DNA from: Erythrocercus mccallii
Taxonomy: Eukaryota; Chordata; Aves; Passeriformes; Dicruridae
DNA length: 64,000 nt
NCBI GenBank assembly: GCA_013397435.1
Contig: VZRG01001056.1
Span: forward strand, 62,001-126,000
Reading direction: 5' to 3'
Shown here piece by piece: positions 1 through 12,200 of the stretch; position 1 is the first letter of the stretch, and every line of letters begins with the position of its first letter. The notes below the pieces were generated by a model, which made no database searches, had not been told where the DNA came from, and worked only from the letters and a program-made list of their open reading frames with translations. Made by a program: the position numbers and the translations under genes.

Positions 1-145
1 TAACTTGCAAAGATAACAACCTCTGGAGTTTCCTCAACTTCAAAAACTCAACTTCTCCCTCATGCTATAGTCTGTCCACTAATACAACACTTAAAGACTA
101 AACAGATCTTTTGGACAACACCCATTTATTATACAATAAATATAC
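1..145 (-). other. TMEM131 intron 18, partial
   Basis: Sequence following the exon 18 donor, up to the window edge. It has no coding similarity and no recognisable repeat. The next exon must lie beyond position 1. Confidence 0.8.
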
Positions 146-250
146 CTCATAATCTGTCGTGATTTGTACAGCTCCATCATGAATTCCTTCAAGTTCCTTT
201 GCTATTAGATTTACTCTAAACACTGCATAATAGCCTGATGCGAGGATCAC
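146..250 (-). CDS. TMEM131: TMEM131 exon 18 (module 5, end; last visible exon)
   Basis: 105 bp, 35 whole codons (VILASGYYAVFRVNLIAKEL, then EGIHDGAVQITTDYE). The acceptor is CATTTACAG/GTGA and the donor GAG/GTATAT. 'L..G..AVFRV.L.A...EG.HDG.VQI.T.YE' is the closing half of the fifth beta-sandwich module. The gene continues beyond position 1, because the remaining lumenal region, membrane helix and cytoplasmic tail are absent. Confidence 0.95.
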
Positions 251-3200
251 CTGTAAATGGTAAAAAAAGAAAAGATCAGCAATTTATTCCATTAAACAAA
301 AAGAAATTTCACTAAAACCAGACTCAAAATCCATTTAAAACCACTGTCAGCAATAAACAGAGTTCACATACGTAAGTGACTAACACAAAAATTATCTACT
401 CCTTGTGGTGATAAATTTCCACTCATCTCAGATTAATGATAATCATCATCTGAAGATATCGAGATTGGTTAGATTTGGAAAGGGTAGACTTCAGAAACAG
501 CAATTTGAATATAATGTTGCTCCTTAAAATAAATTTATAAAGCCTACATGCTTTATCATACTCAATTTCAGACAAATTAAGAATTCTTATCTCTCTCTGC
601 TAAAATTAAACTGAAAGAAGTTCCAGAGGTTTGTCTCTTTTCTCCTCTTCTATAAAGCTTTAAGCAATGGATTCAAAGGTTTACTTACGGAAGACTGATC
701 AGATGCAGTAGCATTTTGTAGTTCATGGTGGTTTGCAATTATTGTTGTTCTGTTTCCCTTTTCAGTAGTTAGAAGTTCTACAGCCAAACCATCCCCTATA
801 ATATGCCAACTTTTTATAGCCAGCTTAAAAAGAACAAAAGGTACTGTTTTCAGTCACAACGCTGATGTAAATTTTTAAAAGATAAACTAAAAATAAATGC
901 ATCCTCACCTCTATTGGATTGCTGTTGATGACTGCAAATAAAATGCTGGTAGCTTCTGTTGCACTCAATATGCCAAAATCTATAAATCGCTCCTCAGTTT
1001 TTGGAGACAGTACAAAGTACTAGAAAGATTGATAGAAGTATTTTAGCATAAATGAAATATAAATTGTGCCCAAACTCATTAAAAAATGCATTAATAACTT
1101 GTAATACAACACTACCATGACAATCTCAAAATTCTACATTAATACATGTCCTATGTAAAACTAAAGATTTAAAGGGAACAAAAATTTTTTTTTTCAGCAG
1201 ACACCAAAGTAGAATAAAGAATTAAAAAGACTTCATAGGACTCTTTAATTAGACAGAAGTTGCCAAAAAAAAGAAAAATACTTACATCTAGAAATCCTGT
1301 GTATGCTCGGACAGGTAGGTGAAATTTAGAAGCATTGGTGATAAGTAGGATATTGTTATCTACGTGAACAGATGATGTGGAAGGCATAAAATGAAGTGTA
1401 AAAATGTATCTGGATTCATTAGGTGGAATTAAGACTGGTTTACTGAAGTTCTGGACCTAGATCAGTGAACAACGAAGACCAAGGTTAAAACTGAACAAAG
1501 TCCCTCACATTTAAGCCTTTACTAACAGGTAAAAGCACTCACTGAAATGGGACTTACTTTAAACATTGGTTTTGCTTCTTCTGGTAATACAACATCATGA
1601 ATAAGGACTGCAAAACTGAACGTATTTGTTAGATAGATCAGTCTTTCCACAGAATCAGCAGCACTGTCACGGATGTGAAAGAGTGTGGCAGCATGATCAA
1701 ATCCTAAATAACTATTAAAAGAAAATAGTGTAAAGAAAATAAGGATTTTCCTCAAAGTGTTTTCCTCTGCATAAAGACTAGAATTCATTATTTCAAACAG
1801 CAAAAAGGGTACATACCCACTGCATGCTGAAACTATATTATCAGCACTACAGAGACATTAATAACTAAATAATTCAAATTAGATAAGAAAACATGTAACT
1901 CAGAACAACAGGAGGACAAAAAGGAAGTGCTGAAGTATTAAGATAATTTTCAAATCATGTGTATTTCTTATTAGCCAAATCACGTGTCTGCAGCACAAAA
2001 AATCTGATAGGTAAGGTTTAATTCATTTGCCTTTAAAATAGTCTGCCAGTTCTGCTGATAAAATAGCACCTCATTCAAAATGTTATTAAAGTCAACTTAG
2101 CCCTACTTTGTAAATAAGTAACAAAATCCAAGGAAACACAAAGTTCTTGCAAAATTTTGTTTAAAACCAGAAGTATTTTCTCTATCCTTACTTCATATAG
2201 CAATAGAATAGTAAAAGCAGAAATATTTCCAATACTGCATTTTTAAAATGTCTCATCTGCAGTCTTCAGCTGCTCTGAAGGACAGCTCACTATGGTCAAT
2301 TTCAACTCAAGTCTTGAAACCAACTTATGAATGGCTAAGACTACCTCATCCATTTGTTTAAAACCAGGAATATTCCCTTCTAATTTAGAGCATTTAGTCT
2401 CTGAACTACGTTCAGTTACTGGAAGCTTACCCATCCAACACTTCTGCTTGATACGGTATTTCAAGTTTGGAATAGCTCTTCTCTTTTGCTTTAACAGTTA
2501 TTTTCCCAGAAGACTGTGATGCTCTTTTTGCTTTTGATGCTGTACATACAAGAATATAAGAAGTTTGTTAAAGCTGACAAAAATGATCCATTAAGTTAGA
2601 CTAGAATGAGTGGAGGAATAAAACCACAGAGCCAGCCCAGTAATTAATTATCATGGAAGGAAAAAAGTGAAGCTTAAGGAAATTTCAATAAGCAAACTGA
2701 CACAGTGTGAAGCCTATGAAGCAAGAGTTCCCAATTCTGAATTCTTCCCATTGAACGCCAGTTAGATGACCTGCCTCATTTAGTAAGCTTTTCTACAATA
2801 GGGAAGCCTGATTGTTGCTGTCATATAAATAACTTGAATATGTCCAGAGGATAATTTGGCTCCCAGATGAATTGAACTCTCCACTAAGAATATGGAATAA
2901 AACTATCCCTCCCCTAACAAAACAGAAGCCTGAGATTGGTGGGCTCCTCACTTAGAACTAACAGTTGAGAGAACTTTGGGTCAGAAATGTAACAACTTAA
3001 TAATGAAGAAATGAAAGACAAGCTAGCTAAACGTTGCAAAAAAAGAAGTAGAATCCATATAAGAACCCAAACTACACAAGCACCAAGGGTGATGCTCACA
3101 GGTCTGCTCCAAGATCAGAGAACAAGGAATGTTAGCCTGGTAGCAATAGTGCAAAAACAAAATCAAGGTACTCAAATACTAATTGAGAGAAGCCACCAAG

Positions 3201-6200
3201 CCCCTAAAGCACCTGTATGTAACTAGGACAGTTGAAATTGTAAATATTTAGGGTTGACTGCTTCACTGATAAGAATTCATCAAGTCAATTCCTTAAACAC
3301 ATTAAGCAGCTTAACTGGGTATTTTTCCCAGGAACCACGATTTCTTCTAAAATGTACCATATGTTAGCCAGTAGGTCTTCATACAACAATTTCCACCAGT
3401 TTCAAAATCTGAATGTATTATCACTTCAGGTTGACAGAATTAATCTCTTTCAGAATTTATAAGCTAAAACATACTTCACCTGTTTTAGAAACCATGAGCT
3501 ATTAAAATTCTAAAGTGCTAATCCATAAATGATAATAAAAATCAACCCACTCCTGTTTATCTATGCAACTTCTAAAATTATGTCTACCACAACTATTGCA
3601 TGTATAAGATTCTGTTTTTAAGCAATCCAGGAAGAAAGACTTACAGCACCAAATACTATCTTAAAGCAGTAACATCTGAGTAGTCACAACCATTTTAATA
3701 GTTGATTCAAATCTCTACAAAAACAGAGGTGCCCTTCTACAAAATGTCAGCATAGTATTTAAAGTCACACTTTGTAGGAGAAAGATCATAGAATACCAGG
3801 TTGGAAGGAGACCTCAAGGACCACTCGGTCCAACCTTTCCTGGCAGAAGTACAGTTTAAACAAGATGTCTCAGCATCCAGGCCAGATTCTTAAGTGCCCA
3901 ACACTGCAGAATCCACCCCTTCTTAGGGAGATTATTTCAATGGCTGATTGTTTTCATAGTGAAAAATTTCCTTCTTGCGCCTAAGTGAAATTTCCTCAGG
4001 AGTAACTTGTACGTGTTACCTCATTTATTAGGACTTCTCAAAAACAAATGTCTGTTTAAAATAAAAATGCATTTAAATAATCAGTGCCTTAACATAAGAA
4101 TACAGCTATGTTTATTACAAAAGTTAAGAATATCTTCTCTTCTCATCTGTTTTTACCCGTCTAAGGTACTTGTTGATCATGAACAAAGACAATCTTTTCA
4201 GAAATAACTGAAGTTCAGAAGAACTATAAGCCCCTTCCAGGTAGGAAAATCCCATTTTCTTCTTAAAATTATAAACAGTGCTTAGCTAAGAGAGTAAAAA
4301 TAATCAATGAAACTTCAGTAAGTTTTCAGAAGCACTTGACAAGTTCTAAGAAGAGAGGAGCAGTACTCACCATCAAAGCTAATACTTGCAACTTTGGTAT
4401 ATTTACTTTCAGAGGCTTTTAACGTAACAGGCTTGAAATGCACTGTTATAGCTTCATTCTGTGGTGTAGGTCTCACACTCTGCAAACAACCAAAATATGG
4501 AGCATTTGTAAATTTATCATTGCTAACATGCTGTGAAGCCTTTGTGTGTCTTTCACAGTGATAAAACTCAACTAGTTTTGGCTAAGTCCTTACAGGTCTG
4601 TCTTTCCTTTAACAAAGCAGCATTACAAGTGGTCTTAGAATTTTTTCAAGTCCTACAAATTACACAGTCAATATACAGGAAAGTGGGTAACAAGGAGTTC
4701 TCCTTGGGGATGTTGAATTAAGTGGCAGTATGGCCAGAAACATATTAATAAAATAGAAAACAAACCTTATTTAAATTAAGATTTAATTTTTATTCTTAAT
4801 GCTGCAGGGCTACAATAGCTAGGCTATTTGTTTCTGGTGCACTCACTAACAAAGCTGTTAACTGACTTGTGCAACTACCAGAGAGGATACAGACATCTCT
4901 TGTCTCTAATCCCATGCTAAGCCTGCAGAGAAAAAAATAACTAACTGTATAGAGAAATGTTTTGTAGATCTGTGATGATACTCATTCTACACTAACACTT
5001 TACAAGGTCATCCTTTATATCTGAGGATTACTGTTTTAAACTAAAGGGAAAGAGGGAGGGGCATTACTGGAAGAGCTTTTGTGTCAGTTATTAGCCATAG
5101 CTGATTTGTAGAGGTACTCATTGCTATGCAGCAGGATAAGGGATTCTGTGGTATCTGAAGACTCTATAAAGACTGCTAGCAAATTCTCTATCTAGATTCC
5201 ATGGAGAAACTGGGCATGAAGCATTTAAATGCTCTTATTCTTGTTTTGCTTAAAATTAGGATGGCTGCCATGATTCTTCCTCCCCAGCTGTCTTCTGCTT
5301 TAAGAACAGCTCAGCTGCTCACATAGCAGCTGCTAAGCCACAGCAAATTACAGGATGCTGAATTAAGGAAACTGAAATGAGTGCTGCTTTACCTTCTACT
5401 TTTGCAGAGGTTTAGCACCTGCTTAATAAGCAGCTGAGCCTTTCTTTGTCAGGAAGGAGCAAGGCAGACAGTTAGTTGTACAAACCAATTACAGTTCTTC
5501 CAAGCCAAGCTGTCCTTGATTGTAAATTACAGCCATAACAGTGTGCATAAATAACTAAGTTCTGCAGACCACATGATCCTTAGTGGGAACAAGCAGCACT
5601 ATTCCTGCAGCTAATGAATAATCTCCATTAACTCAACCAGAAGTTTTGTATTTTGGATTTATAGCACTGACCTTTGTCCACCACCACAACTGCATACATG
5701 GGGTGCAGGTATTTGGTATTTCTCTTCATAAGTCAATTAATAACTATCTCTATTTTCTTCTAATGAGATCCACACTACAAAACTGAAATATTGACACGTC
5801 TTTAAAAAAAACCCTCTTAAAGCAGATGAAATCAAAGCTGTTCACAACTTCTGGATGACAGAGATGATATACATTTTTAGAAGCTCTTTTCAGGCAAAAT
5901 GCTTTCTTTAATTACTGGTTAGAAATAATGCTGATTTCATTTAGTAAATCAAACTGGAAATATTCAAAAGGACAGCCTGTTACCAGAAAAATAGCAGGTT
6001 TCAGAGGTGCATCTCTTAAACCACAAGCGTAACAAACCTACATGTATTTACTCAAAATGTCAACAGCTGGTGAATTTAGTTAAGGAAGGGATTTACACTG
6101 TTTTGTTGAAAATTTCTTAACTATATAATGCACATTTCCCATTTGTTGCTTGATTACACGCTATAAAGGGAAATACAGAATTAAGACAACTAAGGAAAAA

Positions 6201-9200
6201 ACAAACATCTTTAAGAATCCCCTCTACATCTCTTTCCTCAAATTTCAACCTATTCAAATAAAGCTCAAGTAAAACCTGTCCTGAAATATGCATTAAAAAT
6301 CATCAGATATGGACAGGTTCTGAAAACACATACAAAACAAGTTCCATCGAGAACTACCACCAACTTTCTCAGAAAATCTCCTAACAGCAACTTCTGTAGG
6401 GAAGAATAATTTTAAACAGACATGCTCCAGTAACACATGGCTCTCCCGTAGAATGACCCACTCAAGATTCCTGACCCTGCTTTGTGAAGACACATTCAGT
6501 ATTTAGCATAAATGCAGAAAATTAAGGCCTTAAATGTTCTAAAGGACACAAGAAGGGGCTAAAACTTAGCGCTTTTGCAGGAGAAGTCTTTTGAGAAAGA
6601 CTTGGAAGGTTTAAGGACTCTTGGGCTACATGTATTCTAATAAACTAAAGAGTATGGGTTGGAAGACTGGTACATGTTTGTCTGTACTGTTTACCGATCA
6701 GAAGGCTACTGAGCCTAGGTCTTGCCCACCTAGCATAGACAAAAAAGCCCTGTAACTACAGGTAGCAGTATAAGGCTGGTTCCATTAGTATCAGAACCAC
6801 CTCTGAACTGTTTTATTCTCTTTTACAGACACAACTGTCAAAAATTTCTTGGCCTTGTGTTTAAAGAGAGAAACACTTAACTAATTAAAATTCACTTTCT
6901 CCATAAAGAACCATCCAGAACATCGAACAAACTATTACTGAACTGTAATCCTTGATAATTTTGAGATGTATGCACCCAAACATGAAGATGAAAATGCAAC
7001 ACAGAAGAAAACTACTTCTTGCAGATTGCTAAGAGAAATTAACCCCTATTCTAAAGCTGGGACAGAACTTAATACTTCCTTGTGCAAACACTTTTGTTTT
7101 CAAACTGATACAATTCAGCTTCACTAAGGCTGTCCTGAAGTTCCTGGTTCTTCATGCATCAAACATGATCAGGACCTCAAGTTTTGAAGTGTCCCTTTGC
7201 TTTTAGCAGTCTAACAGGCTTAAAGTGTCTTAAGGAAACACAAAATTTTCATTAGAGAGAAGGGATAAAACGGTGTTTGACAATCTACATTTATCAGATT
7301 TTTGACAGAATGGCTTAATTGTTTCAGCATGACTAGTTTATCCAGTCATGAAATAAGCATTATTCTCCTTAATAATGGAACAAACCCTACAAAATGAGGG
7401 AGATATAAGGAGTTTTAAAACTCGAAAAAGAAAATTACTTGCTTTTATTTTCCTCAACCAGTTTGTTGGATCACAGTATGACTAAGTACTTGAAGGCAGA
7501 ACAACTACAAGTCTGGCAACAGTATTAGTGGTGTCTCACACACTGATGATTTGAAGATATTTAGTTCCTCCAGCACCCAGCTTAAACATATGCTAAATAT
7601 AGCCATGGCCTTTTCTTCTGACATTAAGATGAAATTTGTCACATAGATCTGTCTCACTACTTTTAAATCCTAGCTCTAAAGGGTCAGAAGTCTATTTGTC
7701 AAGCTTTCCTAGAAGTAAGCTATTCACCAAGTTCCTTCCAAAAATTCTTTACACTTGCTTTCCACTTTGAAATTCACTAATTGGCACAGAAGCAGAAATT
7801 CACACAGTGCTTCAAAAGCTAGTAAGGTTACATACTTCCCAACAAAGCTGTCTCTTAATGAAAAGAACAATTGACTTGTTGTGCCATGTGATACACTGAA
7901 AAACTCATCATGTCTGGATCTGTGTGGCAACTTTTTCCTTGCAAAAGTGAGTCCCAAAGGCTTTAAAAATGCCAAATTAATTGCTTTGATACACAGTAAA
8001 AAATAAGTTATCTGGAAAAGTTTTGTCATTACATGTACAACAGCTATCAAGTGACAGTCTTCCATTAGATTGATATTTAAGGTTTATAGCCCATAGTCTG
8101 AAGACCATCGATTAAAAAAAAAAAAAAGGCTTGGGTCTTTTTTTAAATGGAGGAGTACGAATTAGGCACTACTATACCAGGTATTAGAAGTGATATTGAT
8201 GGTCTGAAAATATGGTTATTTGCACTGTACTCAGCAAGTATATTACACACTTTAAAAAAATATAAAAATCCCAAGCAAACTGTCAAATCTAAGAAGATAA
8301 ACATGCAAATATAGCTGGAAAAATAATTTATTGAATTTACCAGTCCTCTCAATCCAAAAACCATATACAGGTCTTTTGGGTTTTAAAACCCTCTATGGAT
8401 GTTGTGCTATAGCTTACAAAGCCATGATTCCTATAGGATCCCCCGACCTCATTATTGCAATAAGTATCAGGATCTCAATGAATTAAAATTTTGCACTATA
8501 CTTTTTGCACTATACTGTAATTCCTCTTTTCTTGAAAATTATTAGCAAATTACAGCTTAGCAAGCACTGCAATGGTCTACTGTCAGTGTGAAAACTTATC
8601 TTCATCACTAAAAATGTTTCCTGTTTCTACTTTAAGTTCATCTAGCCTCAGTTTCCAGTACCTAAGATTTTGCTAGATCTCTACTATTAAAACACTGTTC
8701 CTCATAGTTACAGCTTCAAGCTTTATAAACACAGAAATGCTCTCCAAAATCTCAGTAAGGAACCTTTGCCAATCCTTCAGTCATTCTTCTGGCTCCTCTG
8801 GTTTCTTTTCAACACTTCAACACTTTTTGAAGTGCACTGGGACAAGGTATAGCTAGCTACACAACTAAATCTGGAAAAGAAGGAAGACAGGAAGGGGAGA
8901 AGGAAGAAGTGAGAAAAATAGTGGGCAATGAGAAAAATCACACAGGAAAAAGGTATGAATGAACAAGGGCAGACTACCAGACTAGTGCCAAAATTCTGGA
9001 ACAAAAACAGAAAGCAGAAAATCCAAATGCTAGAATTCTAAAGCTGGCTGCACTTCACATTCAGCTCCAGTAGCCTTACTGCAAAGGACCCTAAAGTGTT
9101 TGGGGATTTTTTTCTTTTCTTATTTCAAGCAACAAAGCAGATAAGCTCAAGAAAAGAAGGGTAAGTTTACAGGCAGCTCTTGAAAGCCACTCTTTGCTTA

Positions 9201-12200
9201 TCTTAAAAAATTATGTTGGGGAACTGCTTTATACACTGATGTGTAAACGTGATGCGTACGCGATGAGGACAAAAAATCTTACGGACTCTGTATTAATCTC
9301 TCAATCACTGAACACGAATTACTGTTCTCAAGTATAAAAGTTTCCAAGGTTCAGATATTGCAGATACAGCCTAAAAATGCTGTTCAGAGCATTCAAAGAA
9401 AGCTATGGCACAAATTAATTTTACCATGCAGGAAAATTATTTGCTCTGCTATTAAGTTACATTTTCAGTCACACATAACCTAGCTTCTAATTCTGAACAC
9501 TACATGGTGAACCTGTGAATGATCAATTTTTATGAGAAAAAGTAAATCCAAGTGGAATGTATCAAATTGAAAGAAATTAAACTTACTGTAATTGGCACAT
9601 CTTTTGTTCCTGAATTTAATAAATGCAGATTTAAAATTTTTGGCAGATCTGTTAAAAAACAAAAAACATACCTGTCTATTAGGCTATTTTAACATGTGAA
9701 TCTTATACAAAATAATTTACATTAGCTGGTTTCTTATATACCTCCACTGTTCAGTGTTAAAAAGTTAAACTAACACAACAGAACAGCCAGTCAAAATAGC
9801 TAGTCCCAAGAATCTGACACAAACTGCATTTCTTTTTATTCGTAGGTATTACATGCTTCAGCTCACCACTCATATTTCTAACACATTAAGAAGTGAACAG
9901 GCTAAAAATAGTACAATCAATGACTTTGTCAGATGCACCATGTTCAGAAGAAACTATTCTTACCTGAAAATCTTTACATGTTAAGGAAGTAGCATGGAAA
10001 AGTTCTTCAGAAGCTATCATTTTTTGGTTGAACAAAAGATATATACTGTTTTTCGTCAGCAATAAATCCCTCTTGCACTTTCAAAAAATACCTCTGGTTT
10101 TACTACTTTCTGATATATACTTTTTAATCACTAAACAATATCAATATAAGTGTAAAATGTTATGCCCAAATGTGTTAGAGGCAATTAAAAAAGACTCTAT
10201 CATAAAACATTTGATCAAGTCTGCTCACCTTCACTTTTCTCCGTGTCTGAAAATTACTGACTTACCCAGAAGTGAAGCAATTTTCACAAGTTCACAAACA
10301 AATTTAATTGAAATGCTTTTCAGTTCAGACTCAGCCATGTGCAACTGTGTAACATTAGCCTTACTACCAAACTTACAACCTGGTGTAAAACTACTGCTTG
10401 CTTGTACACACCCCAAGTACTCTTGCATCTGTGCACTACTGTAACCTGCTGTTGTAACTTGCTGTTGTCTTTTTAAAAGCATCTTTTTAAAAGCATCATT
10501 CCGCAAACAACCCTGAACAGTACAAAGGTAACTGGGCTTTCCCATCCCCACCCTATTCCTGATAAATACTTTGAGAACTGAAGAATGGTTTACCTTGTGT
10601 TCGCAGTGTACCAAAATCTAGCATTTCTGTTGATGAATAGATTCCTGGTGCTTAAAAAAAAAAGTTACAATTTTCTTAGACAATTTGAATAACTGAAAAA
10701 ACCTCAACCAAAACACAAACCCAAAAATCAACAAAACCCCAACGACTCTTTCACAAACCTGTTGTAACTTCAACTTCAACAGGCAGAATAATAACTTCTG
10801 TGTTGTCTGAGGCATTTGTTTTTATTCTAATAAAGGCTGTATGATTATCTGCTTCTCTTGAAGAAAAGCTGGCTCTCATCACTCCTTTTGTTTCATAGGG
10901 AGGTATTTCCTGATAATCAAAGCACATCTATGAGAGCACTGTAATTACAAAAAAACTGTCACACCAAATAATTACAATAGAAGCATTGAGTATAATGGTG
11001 TTAAGAGAAAATGCTACAATAGCAGGAAGAGCTAGGCTTCATGTAACTAAAATTACCATTAAATTTATAAAGGATAGTTGTAATCATCTGACACTGATTA
11101 AAACTATGTATATGCAAGAGAACTTTCATATCCCATTTGATTAAGTTAATAATTCTATGACTAAGTTTTATGTATTCAATTTGTGGTAAAAAGACAGACT
11201 AAATTAGCAGAATCTGGCAATAAACAAAAGATACTCAGGAAAAATGTTGACAGTAATGTCAAATATTGACTTTGCATATTCTAAATGTTTTTTCTGCAAA
11301 GCAGACACAAGCTATACAGTTTCAGTGCTAAACTCAAACTAAAACAGTGCATAACTCCATGCAGCCAAAAGCTTGTGGAGCTCCACGTTTATCAGACACC
11401 ATGTAATTTACAAGAAAAAGTCAAAATTAATTTCAGTTTCTGCACCATGCTTATTCTATCAATTCTAATCTGCATTCAGGCTTTGAAAGACATCCCTCTG
11501 TATTTTCTGGACACAGCTGCAGCACAAGACTAACTTCAACACTACAGCTGAAATATTAACATCAGACTGTCTTCCTCATCACATTACAGAAGGTCTGAGG
11601 ATTGGATTTTTGGTTTGTTTTTAAATAGAAGATGAAAACCTTGACTGGAAATTTTCTAAGGCATAATGACTGCAGATATATTCTTTGAAAGCTCTTGAAT
11701 ATCAAAGTAAGTAAATTTCAAGTTCTGTTTTCACATACCAAACATAATGCAGCCATTCACTAATGTATCAAAGGATGTGATCTAACTCTTCTATATATGT
11801 AGCTAGGGATCCAAAGTTGGTCACACCAAAAAATACTCCTGCATATGCAGGCTGCTCCATCCAATCATTCAAGCATTTGGCATCAGAACAATTTTATACA
11901 ATTATGTATATCCATATGTCAAAGTATCATCACCATATCTCAGATAATTTCTGCTACTTTGAAGCTTTTTCTAACTGCAGTGCAGCTCTTGACATAACCA
12001 ATACAATGATGTATCTGTGTGCTTCCTCCTACTGGTTTGATTTCTTCAAGCTGCCTTACTGTTTTGAAATACCAATGGGTATATGAAAATGCATACCAAT
12101 GGGTATGAAAATGGATGGATAGAGCAAACAAGAGGATTAGTCCTTGCCAGACACTGAAAGCTTTCACATGTGAGTCATCTTTACTTTAACTGGCAAGCTG

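Larger units (their letters stand above)
824..1557 (-). other. Short-intron cluster (introns 16, 15, 14) between exons 14 and 17
   Basis: This span holds exons 16 (909-1019) and 15 (1286-1456) separated by introns 824-908 (85 bp), 1020-1285 (266 bp) and 1457-1557 (101 bp). All three are GT-AG and AT-rich. The 85- and 101-bp introns are close to the lower size limit for efficient splicing by exon definition in vertebrates. Confidence 0.85.

Noticed and set aside
7724..8065. 113-codon minus-strand open frame in intron 11, same strand as TMEM131
   Set aside because: No similarity to TMEM131 or any family I know. Exons 11 and 12 already join in phase without it, and no flanking splice pair is convincing.
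10028..10614. Overlapping open frames of 138 and 127 codons on opposite strands
   Set aside because: No domain, no start context or splice support. They lie in intron 10 and partly over exon 10 in a frame other than that of the gene.
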